DNA of 64,000 bases from Arthrobacter sp. MMS18-M83 (GTDB taxonomy: Bacteria > Actinomycetota > Actinomycetes > Actinomycetales > Micrococcaceae). How positions within the stretch are numbered: the first letter of the stretch is position 1; each line of letters begins with the position of its first letter. The notes under the pieces were generated by a model. The model saw only the letters and a program-made list of their open reading frames with translations. It made no database searches and was not told the origin of the DNA. The stretch spans positions 4,154,001 through 4,218,000 of the forward strand of contig NZ_CP113343.1 in assembly GCF_026683955.1 (NCBI RefSeq), given 5' to 3'. Shown here piece after piece: positions 28,880 through 37,310 of this stretch. The translations under genes were made by a program, and so were the position numbers.

Positions 28880-29164
28880 ATGGCTGAGCTCGAGGTTGAG
28901 ATTGTCGCAGCGGACCACTTTGTGTGGTCCGGTGCGGCCAAGATGGTCAAGGCCCGCACCAGCGATGGTGACATCGGGATTCTGCCGGGCCACTCGCCGC
29001 TCCTCGCCATCCTGGCCGAGGGCGAGCTGGCCATCGAGCCGGTTTCCGGAGACCGCTTGTCGGTAGTTGTGGACGGCGGGTTCTTCTCCGTCGACAACAA
29101 CCGCGTGGTGATCGTCGCTGACAACGCCCAGCTGGGCGAAGCAGCTACTGCGGGGATCCGATAG
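28880..29164 (+). CDS. atpC: F1Fo ATP synthase subunit epsilon (short form)
   Basis: This 94-residue protein begins MAELEVEIVAADHFVWSG and includes the family motif GDIGILPGHSPLLAIL. It consists only of the N-terminal beta-sandwich. The C-terminal two-helix domain (about 40 residues in E. coli) that blocks ATP hydrolysis is absent, since the protein ends LGEAATAGIR. The ATG is 1 nt after the atpD stop. Confidence 0.93.
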   Translation: MAELEVEIVAADHFVWSGAAKMVKARTSDGDIGILPGHSPLLAILAEGELAIEPVSGDRLSVVVDGGFFSVDNNRVVIVADNAQLGEAATAGIR

Positions 29165-29174
29165 CAAGACCTTG

Positions 29175-29606
29175 ATGGACGATTCTGCTCTTCCGTTCAT
29201 CGCCTTGGCAACGGCGTTTGCGTTGCTGATTTTTACACTGTGCCTCGTAGGGGTGCGCCGCTTCAATTTGCGGCGCGCCCTGGGCACGGTCGACGCCTCC
29301 ATTTGCATGGCTGGAAACAGCTGGCGGATGGGGGTTTGTCGTTATCAGGACTCGGACCTCGAGTGGTTCCGCTTGCTCTCCCTCAGCTTCCGTCCGAGGC
29401 ACAGCTTTCGGCGCAGTTCCTTGGAACTCCTGGGTCGCCGGAAGCCAACCGAAGAAGAACTGACAAGGCTGCAGCCCGACGTCGTGGTCGTGGAACTCCA
29501 GCATGAAGGCCAGCGGTTCATGCTGGCGATGAGATTTGATGCCTACGCCGGGTTGTCTTCTTGGCTGGAAGCTGGCCCCGTGGTGGGCGTCGGCACCTGG
29601 CGCTGA
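29175..29606 (+). CDS. DUF2550 family membrane-anchored protein
   Basis: This 143-residue protein has one N-terminal membrane segment (about 6-28) followed by a basic cytoplasmic domain with GNSWRMGVCRYQDSDLEWFR. The family lies downstream of atpC in many actinobacteria, including mycobacteria (Rv1312). Function is unknown. A TTG codon directly before the ATG is an alternative start. It probably belongs to the atp transcription unit. Confidence 0.85.
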   Translation: MDDSALPFIALATAFALLIFTLCLVGVRRFNLRRALGTVDASICMAGNSWRMGVCRYQDSDLEWFRLLSLSFRPRHSFRRSSLELLGRRKPTEEELTRLQPDVVVVELQHEGQRFMLAMRFDAYAGLSSWLEAGPVVGVGTWR

Positions 29607-29611
29607 GGACT

Positions 29612-30883
29612 GTGGACTTTCTTGACAATTTAAGCCTTGTTGATGGTCCATTCTTCTGGACGATCCTTGGCGTGGGAATCGCCGGGGGAGCATTCCTGCT
29701 CTTTCGACCAAGCTGGCGCTGGGTGCTCTCCATTGTTGCCGCCGCCGTGGTGGCAATCGGAGTTGTGACATTCATCCACTGGCTGCTCGTCAACGTTCTG
29801 ACCATCTTCCCTGAGGACCTCCCCTTCGATGTTCTCGCGTGGTCCGTGGTCGCCTTCTCAGCGCTGGCCCTCTTCCTGTTCCGGCTCCCTGGTTCTTCGT
29901 GGCGTGTCAGGAGCGCCGCAGCAGGCTCGTTCGTTGCCGTCTTGCTCCTTGCTGCGCTTCAGATCAACAGCTATTTCGGCCTCAACCACACGGCAGCAGA
30001 TCTTTTCGGCCACAATGTGGGGCGGATCCCAGAGCTCGGGCGTGAGTTCAAGAAGGGCGCTTCCGGAACCTCGCACCTGTCAGCACTTGGTGCGGGTATC
30101 GTCCGCAGGGCTTCGATTCCGGGGACCGAATCCGGTTTCAACGCTCAGGATGCTTTCATCTACCTGCCGCCGGCCTACCTCGCCACCGACCGCACCCAAC
30201 TACCCGTGCTGGTTCTGTTCGCTGGCCAGCCCGGACGTCCCGCCGATTGGCTGACCGGCGGGCTGCTCGAGCCGACCATGAATGCCTTCGCGGCAAAACA
30301 TGGTGGAATAGCGCCGGTGGTGGTGGTGGTCGATCCAAACGGCTCCGACACTGCAAACACCATGTGCATGAATAGCCGGATCGCCCATGCTGACACGTAC
30401 CTCGCGGTCGATGTTCCGCGCTGGATCAACTCGACTCTCGACGTGTCCGCAGATCCAAGGAAATGGGCCGTCGGAGGGTTTTCCTTCGGTGCGACTTGTG
30501 CCGTGCAGATGACTACCCTGCATCCTGAAATCTATCCTTCCTTCATTGCGTTCTCGGGCGAGCGGGAGCCTTCACTTGGCCCCGACCGCCAGCGGACCAT
30601 CCAGACCGCATTCGGCGGAGACTCTGCTGCTTTTGATGCCCTGACTCCTTTGACCTTGATGAAAAAGCAAAGCTACGCCGGGCATGCAGGGTTCATAGCA
30701 GTGGGTACCGCTGATGGTGAGTTCAGCCGTTTCGCCACCGAGCTTGCGACGGCAGCCCGCGGTTCCGGGTTCGATATCAGGCAGGCTTCGGTTGCGGGAG
30801 CCGGCCACTCGTGGGCGGTGGCCGTGCAGCAGCTTCCGTCTGCGATGGATTTCCTGGCTCCACGTTGGGGGATTTCGCAATGA
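29612..30883 (+). CDS. membrane-anchored alpha/beta-hydrolase (putative aminoacyl-phospholipid esterase)
   Basis: This 423-residue protein has about four N-terminal membrane segments (to about 130) and an extracytoplasmic esterase-D-like alpha/beta hydrolase domain. The nucleophile elbow is GGFSFGATC, and a late His lies in AGAGHSW. The GTG at 29612 is my start choice, because DFLDNLSLVDG begins the membrane region and GAGG lies close upstream. An ATG at 29561 inside DUF2550 is also in frame. Its stop overlaps the aminoacyl-lipid synthase start (ATGA). That pairing matches known synthase/hydrolase pairs in which the esterase removes the amino acid from aminoacyl-phosphatidylglycerol. This substrate is inferred. 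Confidence 0.8.
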   Translation: MDFLDNLSLVDGPFFWTILGVGIAGGAFLLFRPSWRWVLSIVAAAVVAIGVVTFIHWLLVNVLTIFPEDLPFDVLAWSVVAFSALALFLFRLPGSSWRVRSAAAGSFVAVLLLAALQINSYFGLNHTAADLFGHNVGRIPELGREFKKGASGTSHLSALGAGIVRRASIPGTESGFNAQDAFIYLPPAYLATDRTQLPVLVLFAGQPGRPADWLTGGLLEPTMNAFAAKHGGIAPVVVVVDPNGSDTANTMCMNSRIAHADTYLAVDVPRWINSTLDVSADPRKWAVGGFSFGATCAVQMTTLHPEIYPSFIAFSGEREPSLGPDRQRTIQTAFGGDSAAFDALTPLTLMKKQSYAGHAGFIAVGTADGEFSRFATELATAARGSGFDIRQASVAGAGHSWAVAVQQLPSAMDFLAPRWGISQ

Positions 30884-33441
30884 GCACCCAGGAAGCTCAA
30901 TTGTCCAAGGAGCAAGCAGCTGTGCACGAGGACGCCAAGCCCGCACGGAAGATGTTGGCAGCGCTCGTTCAGGCCTTGGTCGGAAACGTGGCTGTCCATA
31001 TTGGTGCAATCCCCTTCACCGTAGTGGTGCTCGCGCTCTACCTGCTTACTCCGGCAATCTTCGATCCCGACGTCGCGTCCAGCCCCGATGTGTTGCGGCA
31101 CCTCACCAGCGTGAGTGGTGGCGGATTGAAGTCAGGGGACTGGTGGTCCATCTGGACCTCGATGTTCTTTGCTGTCAATCCCTTCGACTACGTTACGAGC
31201 TCGCTGCTGCTCGTCGTGCTGCTGGGGTCCTCAGAGCGCAAATTGGGATGGTTCCGTACTGCAGCAGGGTTCCTTGGTGGCCAGTTTGCCACGGTCACTG
31301 CTTTCCTGCTGGTGGTCCAGGTCGCAGCCTACGCCGACGACGGCTGGCTGGGACGGATGATGGACGCCAGCAATTCCGGTCCCCTTCCCGCAACCCTCTT
31401 CGTCTCGATGGCCGCCAGCGGTCTTTTTCCCACGCTGTGGCGCCGGCGGCTAAGAGCGACAGTTGTGTCATTGGCACTTCTCCTCGTCCTCTACGTTGGC
31501 GATCCCTCGGCCGTCATGGCGCTCACCGGTGCGCTGGTAGGGCTGGCGGGCGGTCTCTGGCTCCAACTTGACCAAGGAATATCACCGAGCCATCGTGCAA
31601 CAAGGCGTGAGACGCGAAACCTGTTATCACTCATGGTGGCGATTTTCGGCGTCGGGCCCCTTGTTGCCGGCGCCGTGCGGAGCCCCGCGGGGCCGATGGC
31701 GTTGCTCCGCGAGATGGTCCTGAACCCGGTCCCGACGCTCACGCAGCTGCAGGCCAACTGCGGCGGGACCGTGGACATCAAGTGCCTGGAACTTGGACGC
31801 CAGGGCTATCCCGGGCCAGCCGGAGTCGCCTTGGCCGTCGTACCCGCATTGCTTCTCCTCATTTGTGCGGTAGGCATGCGTCAAGGGAGGCGCTTGGCGC
31901 TGAAGATCGCCATTGGCGTACAACTTGGTGTGGTGGCCCTATCCTTCGCCTATCTGGTCTTGTTTGCCAGCATTCCGCACTTTCCACATGGCCGCACCGT
32001 GGTCCTGGGCTCCGCGGTGTTCCATATCCTGACGCTCGCGCTGGTTCCGCTCATCCTGGCGGTTCTGCTTTTCCTGTTCAGGGGCAACTTTGTGGTGGCG
32101 TCGAGGGCGCCCCTCCGCCGGAAGATGGCGTTGCTGGTTGGCGGAACGTTGGTTGTATTGGCGAGTGCCTACACAGGGGCGTGGCTCGGTTCGGGCGGCA
32201 TGGCGCACGACGGCGGCGTCTTGGGGCTCGTTGCCGAACTCGCCCGGCAGTATCTTCCCCTGCCGATTCCCACGGCTTTTGGGCGCGTGTTCGCCGAGCG
32301 CAGCGCCGCGGAATCGATATTGTTCGCCTGGTCGGGGATTATTTTCTGGCTTGTGGCACTCGCCGCAGTGTGGATGCTGCTCCTCAAGCGGCAACACGGT
32401 CCTGGCGGAGACGATCCGGCCCGGCTAGTGGCAAGGGATTTGGTCAAGCGCGGCGGAGAGTCCCTCTCCTGGATGGCGCTATGGGAGCCGAACAAGTTCT
32501 GGTTCACTCCCGGAATGGACGCCGGGATTGCCTACCAACAGCATGGAAACGTTGCATTGACCCTCGCCGGACCGTTCGGCGTTCCCGAACAGGCCCGGGC
32601 GGCGACCGAAGGTTTCCTCGACTACTGTGCGGACCACGCATTGGTGCCGTGCCTCTACTCCTGCACTGAGGAATTGTGGCCGATGTTGCAATCCACGGGG
32701 TTTCGCCGAATTGCCGTCGCCCAGGAAACCCGGCTGTTCATCCGCGACCTCGAGTTCACGGGCAAAGCATGGCAAAACGTCCGGACAGCCAAGAACCGGG
32801 CGCTCAAAGCCGGCGTTGAAGTCCGGTGGGGACGCTATTCAAAGTTCTCCCAGCACATCCGTTCCCAACTTGGCGAGGTGTCAGAAGAATGGGCCGCCAG
32901 GAAAAAAGTACCTGAAATGGGCTTTACCTTGGGTTCCCTCGACGAGCTGATGGACGACGACGTGCTGTGTTGCATAGCCGTCGACAGCAAAGGGTTTGTC
33001 TACGGGGTCACCAGCTGGCTGCCGGTGTTTCGTGAGGGTCGAGTGATTAGCTGGACATTGGACTTCATGCGCCGGCGGGGTGATGCGTTCCCGGGCATCA
33101 TGGAATTCATGATTGCCTCAGCAGTGCAGGAGTTGCGTCACGGGGTGGAGGTCATTTCCCTGTCTGGTTCACCGTTGGCCGGGGATCCCGAGGAGTTCTC
33201 CAGTGGGGACGCCGGCATGGCGGGCATTCTCGACCTTGTGGGCAGGACCTTGGAACCTGTTTACGGATTCCGGTCGCTGGCGCGCTTCAAATCCAGGTTC
33301 CAGCCTGAGTACAGGACCCTTTATATGTACTACCAGGACAGCTTGGAGATTCCCGCCATCGGCGCTGCGCTAAGCCGGGCATATTTGCCAGGGCTGTCCG
33401 TTCGGCAAACTGCCAGGCTTCTTCGCACCCTCGTTGCCTGA
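30880..33441 (+). CDS. MprF/LysX2-like aminoacyl-phosphatidylglycerol synthase
   Basis: This 853-residue protein has an N-terminal half (to about 520) with about 12 hydrophobic segments. The first 200 residues resemble a rhomboid-like fold without an obvious Ser-His pair. The C-terminal 330 residues form the DUF2156/LPG-synthase tandem GNAT domain (FTPGMDAGIAYQQHGNVALT, NVRTAKNRALKAGVEVRWG, SLARFKSRFQPEYRTLYMYY), which uses aminoacyl-tRNA to decorate a lipid head group. This lowers surface charge and protects against cationic peptides. The amino acid (Lys, Ala or another) cannot be told. It is coupled to the esterase gene upstream. The family call is firm, the substrate is not. Confidence 0.88.
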   Translation: MSTQEAQLSKEQAAVHEDAKPARKMLAALVQALVGNVAVHIGAIPFTVVVLALYLLTPAIFDPDVASSPDVLRHLTSVSGGGLKSGDWWSIWTSMFFAVNPFDYVTSSLLLVVLLGSSERKLGWFRTAAGFLGGQFATVTAFLLVVQVAAYADDGWLGRMMDASNSGPLPATLFVSMAASGLFPTLWRRRLRATVVSLALLLVLYVGDPSAVMALTGALVGLAGGLWLQLDQGISPSHRATRRETRNLLSLMVAIFGVGPLVAGAVRSPAGPMALLREMVLNPVPTLTQLQANCGGTVDIKCLELGRQGYPGPAGVALAVVPALLLLICAVGMRQGRRLALKIAIGVQLGVVALSFAYLVLFASIPHFPHGRTVVLGSAVFHILTLALVPLILAVLLFLFRGNFVVASRAPLRRKMALLVGGTLVVLASAYTGAWLGSGGMAHDGGVLGLVAELARQYLPLPIPTAFGRVFAERSAAESILFAWSGIIFWLVALAAVWMLLLKRQHGPGGDDPARLVARDLVKRGGESLSWMALWEPNKFWFTPGMDAGIAYQQHGNVALTLAGPFGVPEQARAATEGFLDYCADHALVPCLYSCTEELWPMLQSTGFRRIAVAQETRLFIRDLEFTGKAWQNVRTAKNRALKAGVEVRWGRYSKFSQHIRSQLGEVSEEWAARKKVPEMGFTLGSLDELMDDDVLCCIAVDSKGFVYGVTSWLPVFREGRVISWTLDFMRRRGDAFPGIMEFMIASAVQELRHGVEVISLSGSPLAGDPEEFSSGDAGMAGILDLVGRTLEPVYGFRSLARFKSRFQPEYRTLYMYYQDSLEIPAIGAALSRAYLPGLSVRQTARLLRTLVA

Positions 33442-33446
33442 GAAAC

Positions 33447-33510
33447 CCAACTAACTCGCATTTGTTGTCGTTTTGACGGCTCATAGCGACAACAAATGCG
33501 AGCCAGTTGG
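33447..33510. repeat. 64-bp intergenic palindromic repeat
   Basis: Arms 33447-33470 and 33487-33510 pair over 22 of 24 positions around a 16-nt loop. The core is CTCGCATTTGTTGTCG. I recall this motif as a dispersed Arthrobacter repeat. It lies 6 nt after the aminoacyl-lipid synthase stop. Confidence 0.75.
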
Positions 33511-33518
33511 CAAGGGGA

Positions 33519-33549
33519 AAGGGGTCCCGCATTCTGTGCGGAACCCCTT
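33519..33549. terminator. hairpin between convergent genes, likely csp terminator
   Basis: AAGGGGTCCCGCA (33519-33531) pairs with TGCGGAACCCCTT (33537-33549), with one mismatch and a 5-nt loop. On the minus strand it lies 36 nt past the csp stop and is followed by TTTCCCCTT. Confidence 0.65.
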
Positions 33550-33584
33550 CCTTGAACCTGCCGAGCAGAATTCAAGCAGTCAAA

Positions 33585-33788
33585 CTAGACGGCGGTGACG
33601 CCGGTGGCCTGCGGGCCCTTTGCGCCCTGACCGATCTCGAACTGAACGCGCTGGTTCTCATCGAGGGTGCGGAAGCCGCCGGTCTGGATCTCGGAGTAGT
33701 GGACAAAGACGTCGCCTTCTGCGTCGTCCGGGGTAATGAAGCCGAAGCCCTTTTCAGCGTTGAACCACTTGACGGTGCCCAGTGCCAT
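33585..33788 (-). CDS. cold-shock protein (CspA family)
   Basis: This 67-residue single cold-shock domain has RNP1 KGFGFI and RNP2 VFVHY, in [18 protein letters not shown] and [11 protein letters not shown]. It binds single-stranded RNA or DNA and melts secondary structure. ATG 33788 is chosen because GAGGAGA lies 7 nt upstream and the domain begins there. A long untranslated leader with a hairpin precedes it, as is usual for this family. Confidence 0.96.
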   Translation of the reverse strand: MALGTVKWFNAEKGFGFITPDDAEGDVFVHYSEIQTGGFRTLDENQRVQFEIGQGAKGPQATGVTAV

Positions 33789-34079
33789 TTTGTTTCTCCT
33801 CATTGTGGAACTATTAAGTCCGGCACACCGCGTGCCGACCTTGGTTACTCCGCGAGAAGACCTGGTTTTCCGTCCAAGCAAGGCTTGGTTGGCTTCGCAG
33901 GAGCTTCACGCTCGCAACACGTCTTGCGAGCATGAATCACACCTACACAAAGACTGCTACAACACTTTCATGGCGGCTACTGGAGGTCAACGGTCTGTTC
34001 GGGAATTCCGACAAATTTTAAGTAAAAAGAAGGTAACGGAAGAAAGAGACTCGCGCCATTGGGCGTTCGCGAATTCGGC
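33789..34079 (-). promoter_or_regulatory. csp leader/promoter region with 8-bp hairpin
   Basis: These 291 nt lie between csp and nagA, both on the minus strand. GCTCGCAA (33910-33917) pairs with TTGCGAGC (33924-33931) around CACGTC, 122-143 nt upstream of the csp ATG. It could be a structured 5' leader element of the kind that responds to cold in csp mRNAs. No clear -35/-10 pair and no other gene are seen. Confidence 0.4.
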
Positions 34080-35327
34080 CTAGGCCAGCCAATCCCCATT
34101 GCGCAATACGCCCGCAAGTTGCAGTTCTTTGTCCACGACCACCAGATCGGCCCGTAAGCCCCTTCGGAGGCCGCCAAGTTCATCGGAGAGTCCCAAAACT
34201 GCGGCAGGAACCGCCGTCGCCGACGAAACGGCGTCGGCGAGCGCGACTCCGGCCGCAACGGTGCGCCGGACGACGTCGAGCATGGTGGCAGTACCGCCGG
34301 CGATGGAGCCGGTGGCATCCAAGGTGGCCACGCCGTCAGTCACGGTCACGGGCGAGGGGCCGAGCATGTAGTTTCCGTCGGAGAGTCCCGCTGCTGCCAT
34401 CGAATCGGTCACGAGGACAACGTTCGCGGCACCTACCAACTGAAAAACGGTTGCCACGGTGCTTGGATCGAGGTGGGTCCCGTCCGCAATCAGTTCCACC
34501 ACGGCCTTGCCTTCTTGCGCCGTGCGGAGGGAGGCAGCCACGGGGCCGGGGGAGCGGTGGTGCATGGGAGGCATGCCGTTGAACAAGTGGGTGACAGTCG
34601 GCAAAGAGCTGACGCCGTCGAAACCAGCCGATTCCAAGCCCTCCCTTGCCGCAGTGAGGGAGGCAGCAGCCGTCGCGTCGTCGCAATCCGTATGGCCAAG
34701 TGACGGCGTCACTCCGTGGAACGTCATCAGGTCCACGAGCGCCGCGGCTCCGGGAAGCTCGGGGGCATAAGTCATCGTAGCGAGCTTGCCGGCGGCGGCT
34801 TCAACCAGCTCGGTCATGAGATCCAAGTCTGGCTCAAGCAGATAGGCAGGATTCTGCGCGCCGCAGCGGGCATGGGAGAGGAAGGGCCCCTCCAAGTGGA
34901 TTCCCGCCACAAGCCCTTCATCGGCCAAACGTACGTAGAGCTCGATGCCGCGGAGGAGGTCCTCCCGAGACGCCGTGACCATGCTGGCGAGCAAGGTTGT
35001 GGTTCCGGACCGGTGCAGGAAATCGATGGCCTTGCGCGCCGAGGATTCGTCCGCCCCTGGGAAGTCGCCACCGTTGCCTCCGTGGCAGTGCACATCCACG
35101 AAACCGGGAACAATGTAACGTTCGGCGGGGAAATCCGTCCGCGGCGTTTCCTCGAAGCCTTCAAAGGAAGCTTCGTGGAATTCGGCGGCCGGCCCGGCAA
35201 AGGCGATGCGGTCGTCCTCCACCGCCACCAGCCCATCTTCGATCACCACACCGTCACTGACGATCGTTCCGGTTATAAGGTGGCGCACAGGCGCAGAAGA
35301 AGATGCAGGCCGGTATGGGACAGTCAT
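34080..35327 (-). CDS. nagA: N-acetylglucosamine-6-phosphate deacetylase
   Basis: This 415-residue amidohydrolase-fold enzyme removes the acetyl group from GlcNAc-6-phosphate. Metal and substrate sites are DVHCHGG, IHLEGPF, SLGHTDC, THLFNGM and LVTDSMAAAG. The product feeds NagB, encoded 10 kb away at 45245. The start has TAGAAT 6 nt upstream on the minus strand and no Shine-Dalgarno, so it is probably leaderless. Confidence 0.96.
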   Translation of the reverse strand: MTVPYRPASSSAPVRHLITGTIVSDGVVIEDGLVAVEDDRIAFAGPAAEFHEASFEGFEETPRTDFPAERYIVPGFVDVHCHGGNGGDFPGADESSARKAIDFLHRSGTTTLLASMVTASREDLLRGIELYVRLADEGLVAGIHLEGPFLSHARCGAQNPAYLLEPDLDLMTELVEAAAGKLATMTYAPELPGAAALVDLMTFHGVTPSLGHTDCDDATAAASLTAAREGLESAGFDGVSSLPTVTHLFNGMPPMHHRSPGPVAASLRTAQEGKAVVELIADGTHLDPSTVATVFQLVGAANVVLVTDSMAAAGLSDGNYMLGPSPVTVTDGVATLDATGSIAGGTATMLDVVRRTVAAGVALADAVSSATAVPAAVLGLSDELGGLRRGLRADLVVVDKELQLAGVLRNGDWLA

Positions 35328-35333
35328 GCTTTG

Positions 35334-35339
35334 ATTCTA
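35334..35339 (-). promoter_or_regulatory. -10 box of a probable leaderless nagA transcript
   Basis: TAGAAT lies 6 nt upstream of the nagA ATG on the minus strand. No Shine-Dalgarno or convincing -35 is seen. Confidence 0.45.
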
Positions 35340-35401
35340 GTTGCCTGTGGTTGCCTCTGACCCGGTTTGGCCCAGGATGAAAGCGGGGCCAACCGGACCA
35401 C

Positions 35402-36097
35402 CTAGAACAAGCGCGACTCGCTGTCATCTACGCCGCGCATGGCGTCATAGTCCAGGGTGACGCAGTCTATTCCGCGGTCGTTGGCAAGGACTTTGGCCTG
35501 CGGCTTGATCTGCTGGGCGGCGAAAATGCCCCGTACCGGCGCCAGGAGTGGATCGCGGTTGAGCAGCTCGAGGTACCGCGTGAGTTGCTCGACGCCGTCG
35601 ATGTCGCCGCGCCGCTTGAGTTCGACGGCGACTGTCCTTCCGTCGCTGTCCCTGGCGAGGATGTCCACCGGCCCGATGGCGGTGAAGTACTCACGGCGGA
35701 TGAGCGAATAGCCGGCCCCGAGGGTTTCAATCTGCTCGGCGAGCAGTCGCTGCAGGTCGGCCTCGACGCCATCCTTGATGAGCCCGGGGTCCGTTCCGAG
35801 GTCATGGGACGTGTCGTGGAGGTGCTGGTAGATGTTGATGATGAGCCGGTCATCGGTCTTGGCCGATTGCACGGTCCACTGCTCCACCACGCCTTCTTCG
35901 ACCTCGGTCTCCTCCGGCGTCGTCACCCGGAGAGTAGCGGGCGGGCTCATCCAGTTCAGCGGCTTGTAGGAGCCGCCGTCGGAATGGACCAGCACCGAAC
36001 CATCGGATTTGACGAGCAAAAGCCGGGTGGCAAGCGGGAGGTGGGCCTTGAGGCGGCCAACGTAATCAACGGAACAGCGGGCTATGACGAGTCGCAC
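35402..36097 (-). CDS. nucS: NucS/EndoMS mismatch endonuclease
   Basis: This 231-residue enzyme of non-canonical mismatch repair cuts both strands at mismatches and replaces MutS/MutL in most actinobacteria. The N-terminal DNA-binding domain is [16 protein letters not shown] to [12 protein letters not shown]. The C-terminal RecB-like nuclease has GPVDILARD and VAVELKRRG, where D and ExK are the metal ligands. I choose GTG 36097 over GTG 36106 because TAAAGT (36105-36110) overlaps the upstream codon and sits 7 nt before 36097. The C terminus, DSESRLF, resembles the beta-clamp-binding tail described for NucS. Confidence 0.95.
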   Translation of the reverse strand: MRLVIARCSVDYVGRLKAHLPLATRLLLVKSDGSVLVHSDGGSYKPLNWMSPPATLRVTTPEETEVEEGVVEQWTVQSAKTDDRLIINIYQHLHDTSHDLGTDPGLIKDGVEADLQRLLAEQIETLGAGYSLIRREYFTAIGPVDILARDSDGRTVAVELKRRGDIDGVEQLTRYLELLNRDPLLAPVRGIFAAQQIKPQAKVLANDRGIDCVTLDYDAMRGVDDSESRLF

Positions 36098-36104
36098 CCG
36101 CTCC

Positions 36105-36110
36105 ACTTTA
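36105..36110 (-). promoter_or_regulatory. -10 box of a probable leaderless nucS transcript
   Basis: TAAAGT on the minus strand, 7 nt before GTG 36097. It decides the start choice, since the alternative GTG at 36106 overlaps it. Confidence 0.4.
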
Positions 36111-36154
36111 CTTCCTCTGCGCTTTGCATTCAGCGACTGGGGCAGAATGGAGAC

Positions 36155-36487
36155 ATGCCCCGCTCCAACCGCCCCCGACGCACCGAATCAGCCAAGGCAA
36201 GCTGGAAACGGACAGGCGAGTCGCCGGAACTGGATCTGGAACGCGCCCGTTCGGGCATCGCCCGCAGGGAAAGCGCCCCCGACGGCGACTGGATGGTCCG
36301 GACCATGACCGCACGGAATGCCGAGAAGACCTATATCTGCCCCGGTTGTTCGATGGCCATCATGCCTGGAATCGCCCACTTGGTGGTGTGGTCCGAGACG
36401 CACCTCTTCGGCGAAGCCGCAGGATTGGCGGAACGCCGGCACTGGCACAACAACTGCTGGACAGGCCGCACGTACAGGTACCGCTGA
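36155..36487 (+). CDS. conserved actinobacterial zinc-ribbon-like protein divergent from nucS
   Basis: This 110-residue protein has a basic N terminus ([19 protein letters not shown]) and a possible metal site made of CPGC and HWHNNC, spaced as in a zinc ribbon. Homologues in Streptomyces are, as I recall, annotated only as ATP/GTP-binding protein, and I see no P-loop here. The start lies 57 nt from the nucS start on the opposite strand, and CAGAAT at 36143-36148 could be a leaderless -10. The function is unknown. A link with DNA repair is only suggested by position. Confidence 0.75.
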   Translation: MPRSNRPRRTESAKASWKRTGESPELDLERARSGIARRESAPDGDWMVRTMTARNAEKTYICPGCSMAIMPGIAHLVVWSETHLFGEAAGLAERRHWHNNCWTGRTYRYR

Positions 36488-36492
36488 GCACT

Positions 36493-36498
36493 TAAGCT
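36493..36498 (+). promoter_or_regulatory. -10 box of a probable leaderless hydrolase transcript
   Basis: TAAGCT lies 7 nt before the ATG at 36506. It could also drive the hydrolase independently of the gene before it. Confidence 0.35.
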
Positions 36499-36505
36499 TG
36501 GAAGC

Positions 36506-37300
36506 ATGAGTTTCGATCCTGCGTCCCTCGTTTTCAGCCAACCGGAGTCTGCAACTGATATCCGGGCGTCGACGGTTCTGCCGGCGCGCCGCGAGAACGT
36601 GGAGTTCCTCACCGATGATGGCAAGCGGCTCGTGGGGGAGTTGGCGCTGCCGGAATCCGGTGAGGTAACGGCAACGTTGATTACCCTGCACCCGTTGCCC
36701 ACGCACGGCGGATTCATGGATTCGCACGTTTACCGCAAGGCGTCCTATCGACTTCCGGCACTGGCCGGCGTCGCGGTTTTGCGCTTCAACACGCGGGGGA
36801 CGCATTCGCCTCGGGGTACCAGCCAGGGGCACTTCGACGAAGGAATCGGTGAACGGTACGACGTCGAAGCCGCCGTTCGCTTCGCAGTGGAACGAGGGCT
36901 TCCCAACCGCTGGTTGGTGGGTTGGTCTTTTGGTACGGAGCTGGCCTTGATGTACGGGGCAGTTGAACCTGTGGCTTCCCAGGTGGAGGGCGCCGTCCTG
37001 CTGTCACCACCGCTGCACCGGGCAACTGATGTGCACCTGAAGGAGTGGGCCGCCTCCGGAAAGCCACTGACCGTCCTGGTTCCGGAACATGACGACTATC
37101 TTCAGCCTGCTGAGGCCGCTGAGCGATTCAGCCTGGTGCCCCAGGCCCGTGTCCTGGGGATCGACGGCGCCAAGCACCTGTGGGTCGGGGAGAAGTACGC
37201 GGCACGGGTTTTGGACGAGATCGTCGACGACGTGACGGAAGCCGGCGCGGGACCTGAAGGCTTGCCGCGCCAATGGACGGGCCCGGTGGCCACGGTCTAA
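36506..37300 (+). CDS. alpha/beta-fold hydrolase
   Basis: This 264-residue cytoplasmic protein has the nucleophile elbow GWSFGTE, an N-terminal HPLPTHGG oxyanion region, acidic EHDDYLQP and a late His in GAKHLWVGE. Together these make a plausible Ser-Asp-His triad. It resembles serine hydrolases of the dienelactone or acyl-CoA-free esterase type. The substrate is unknown. It is convergent with the AI-2E family transporter gene. Confidence 0.85.
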   Translation: MSFDPASLVFSQPESATDIRASTVLPARRENVEFLTDDGKRLVGELALPESGEVTATLITLHPLPTHGGFMDSHVYRKASYRLPALAGVAVLRFNTRGTHSPRGTSQGHFDEGIGERYDVEAAVRFAVERGLPNRWLVGWSFGTELALMYGAVEPVASQVEGAVLLSPPLHRATDVHLKEWAASGKPLTVLVPEHDDYLQPAEAAERFSLVPQARVLGIDGAKHLWVGEKYAARVLDEIVDDVTEAGAGPEGLPRQWTGPVATV

Positions 37301-37310
37301 TGGTCACGGT

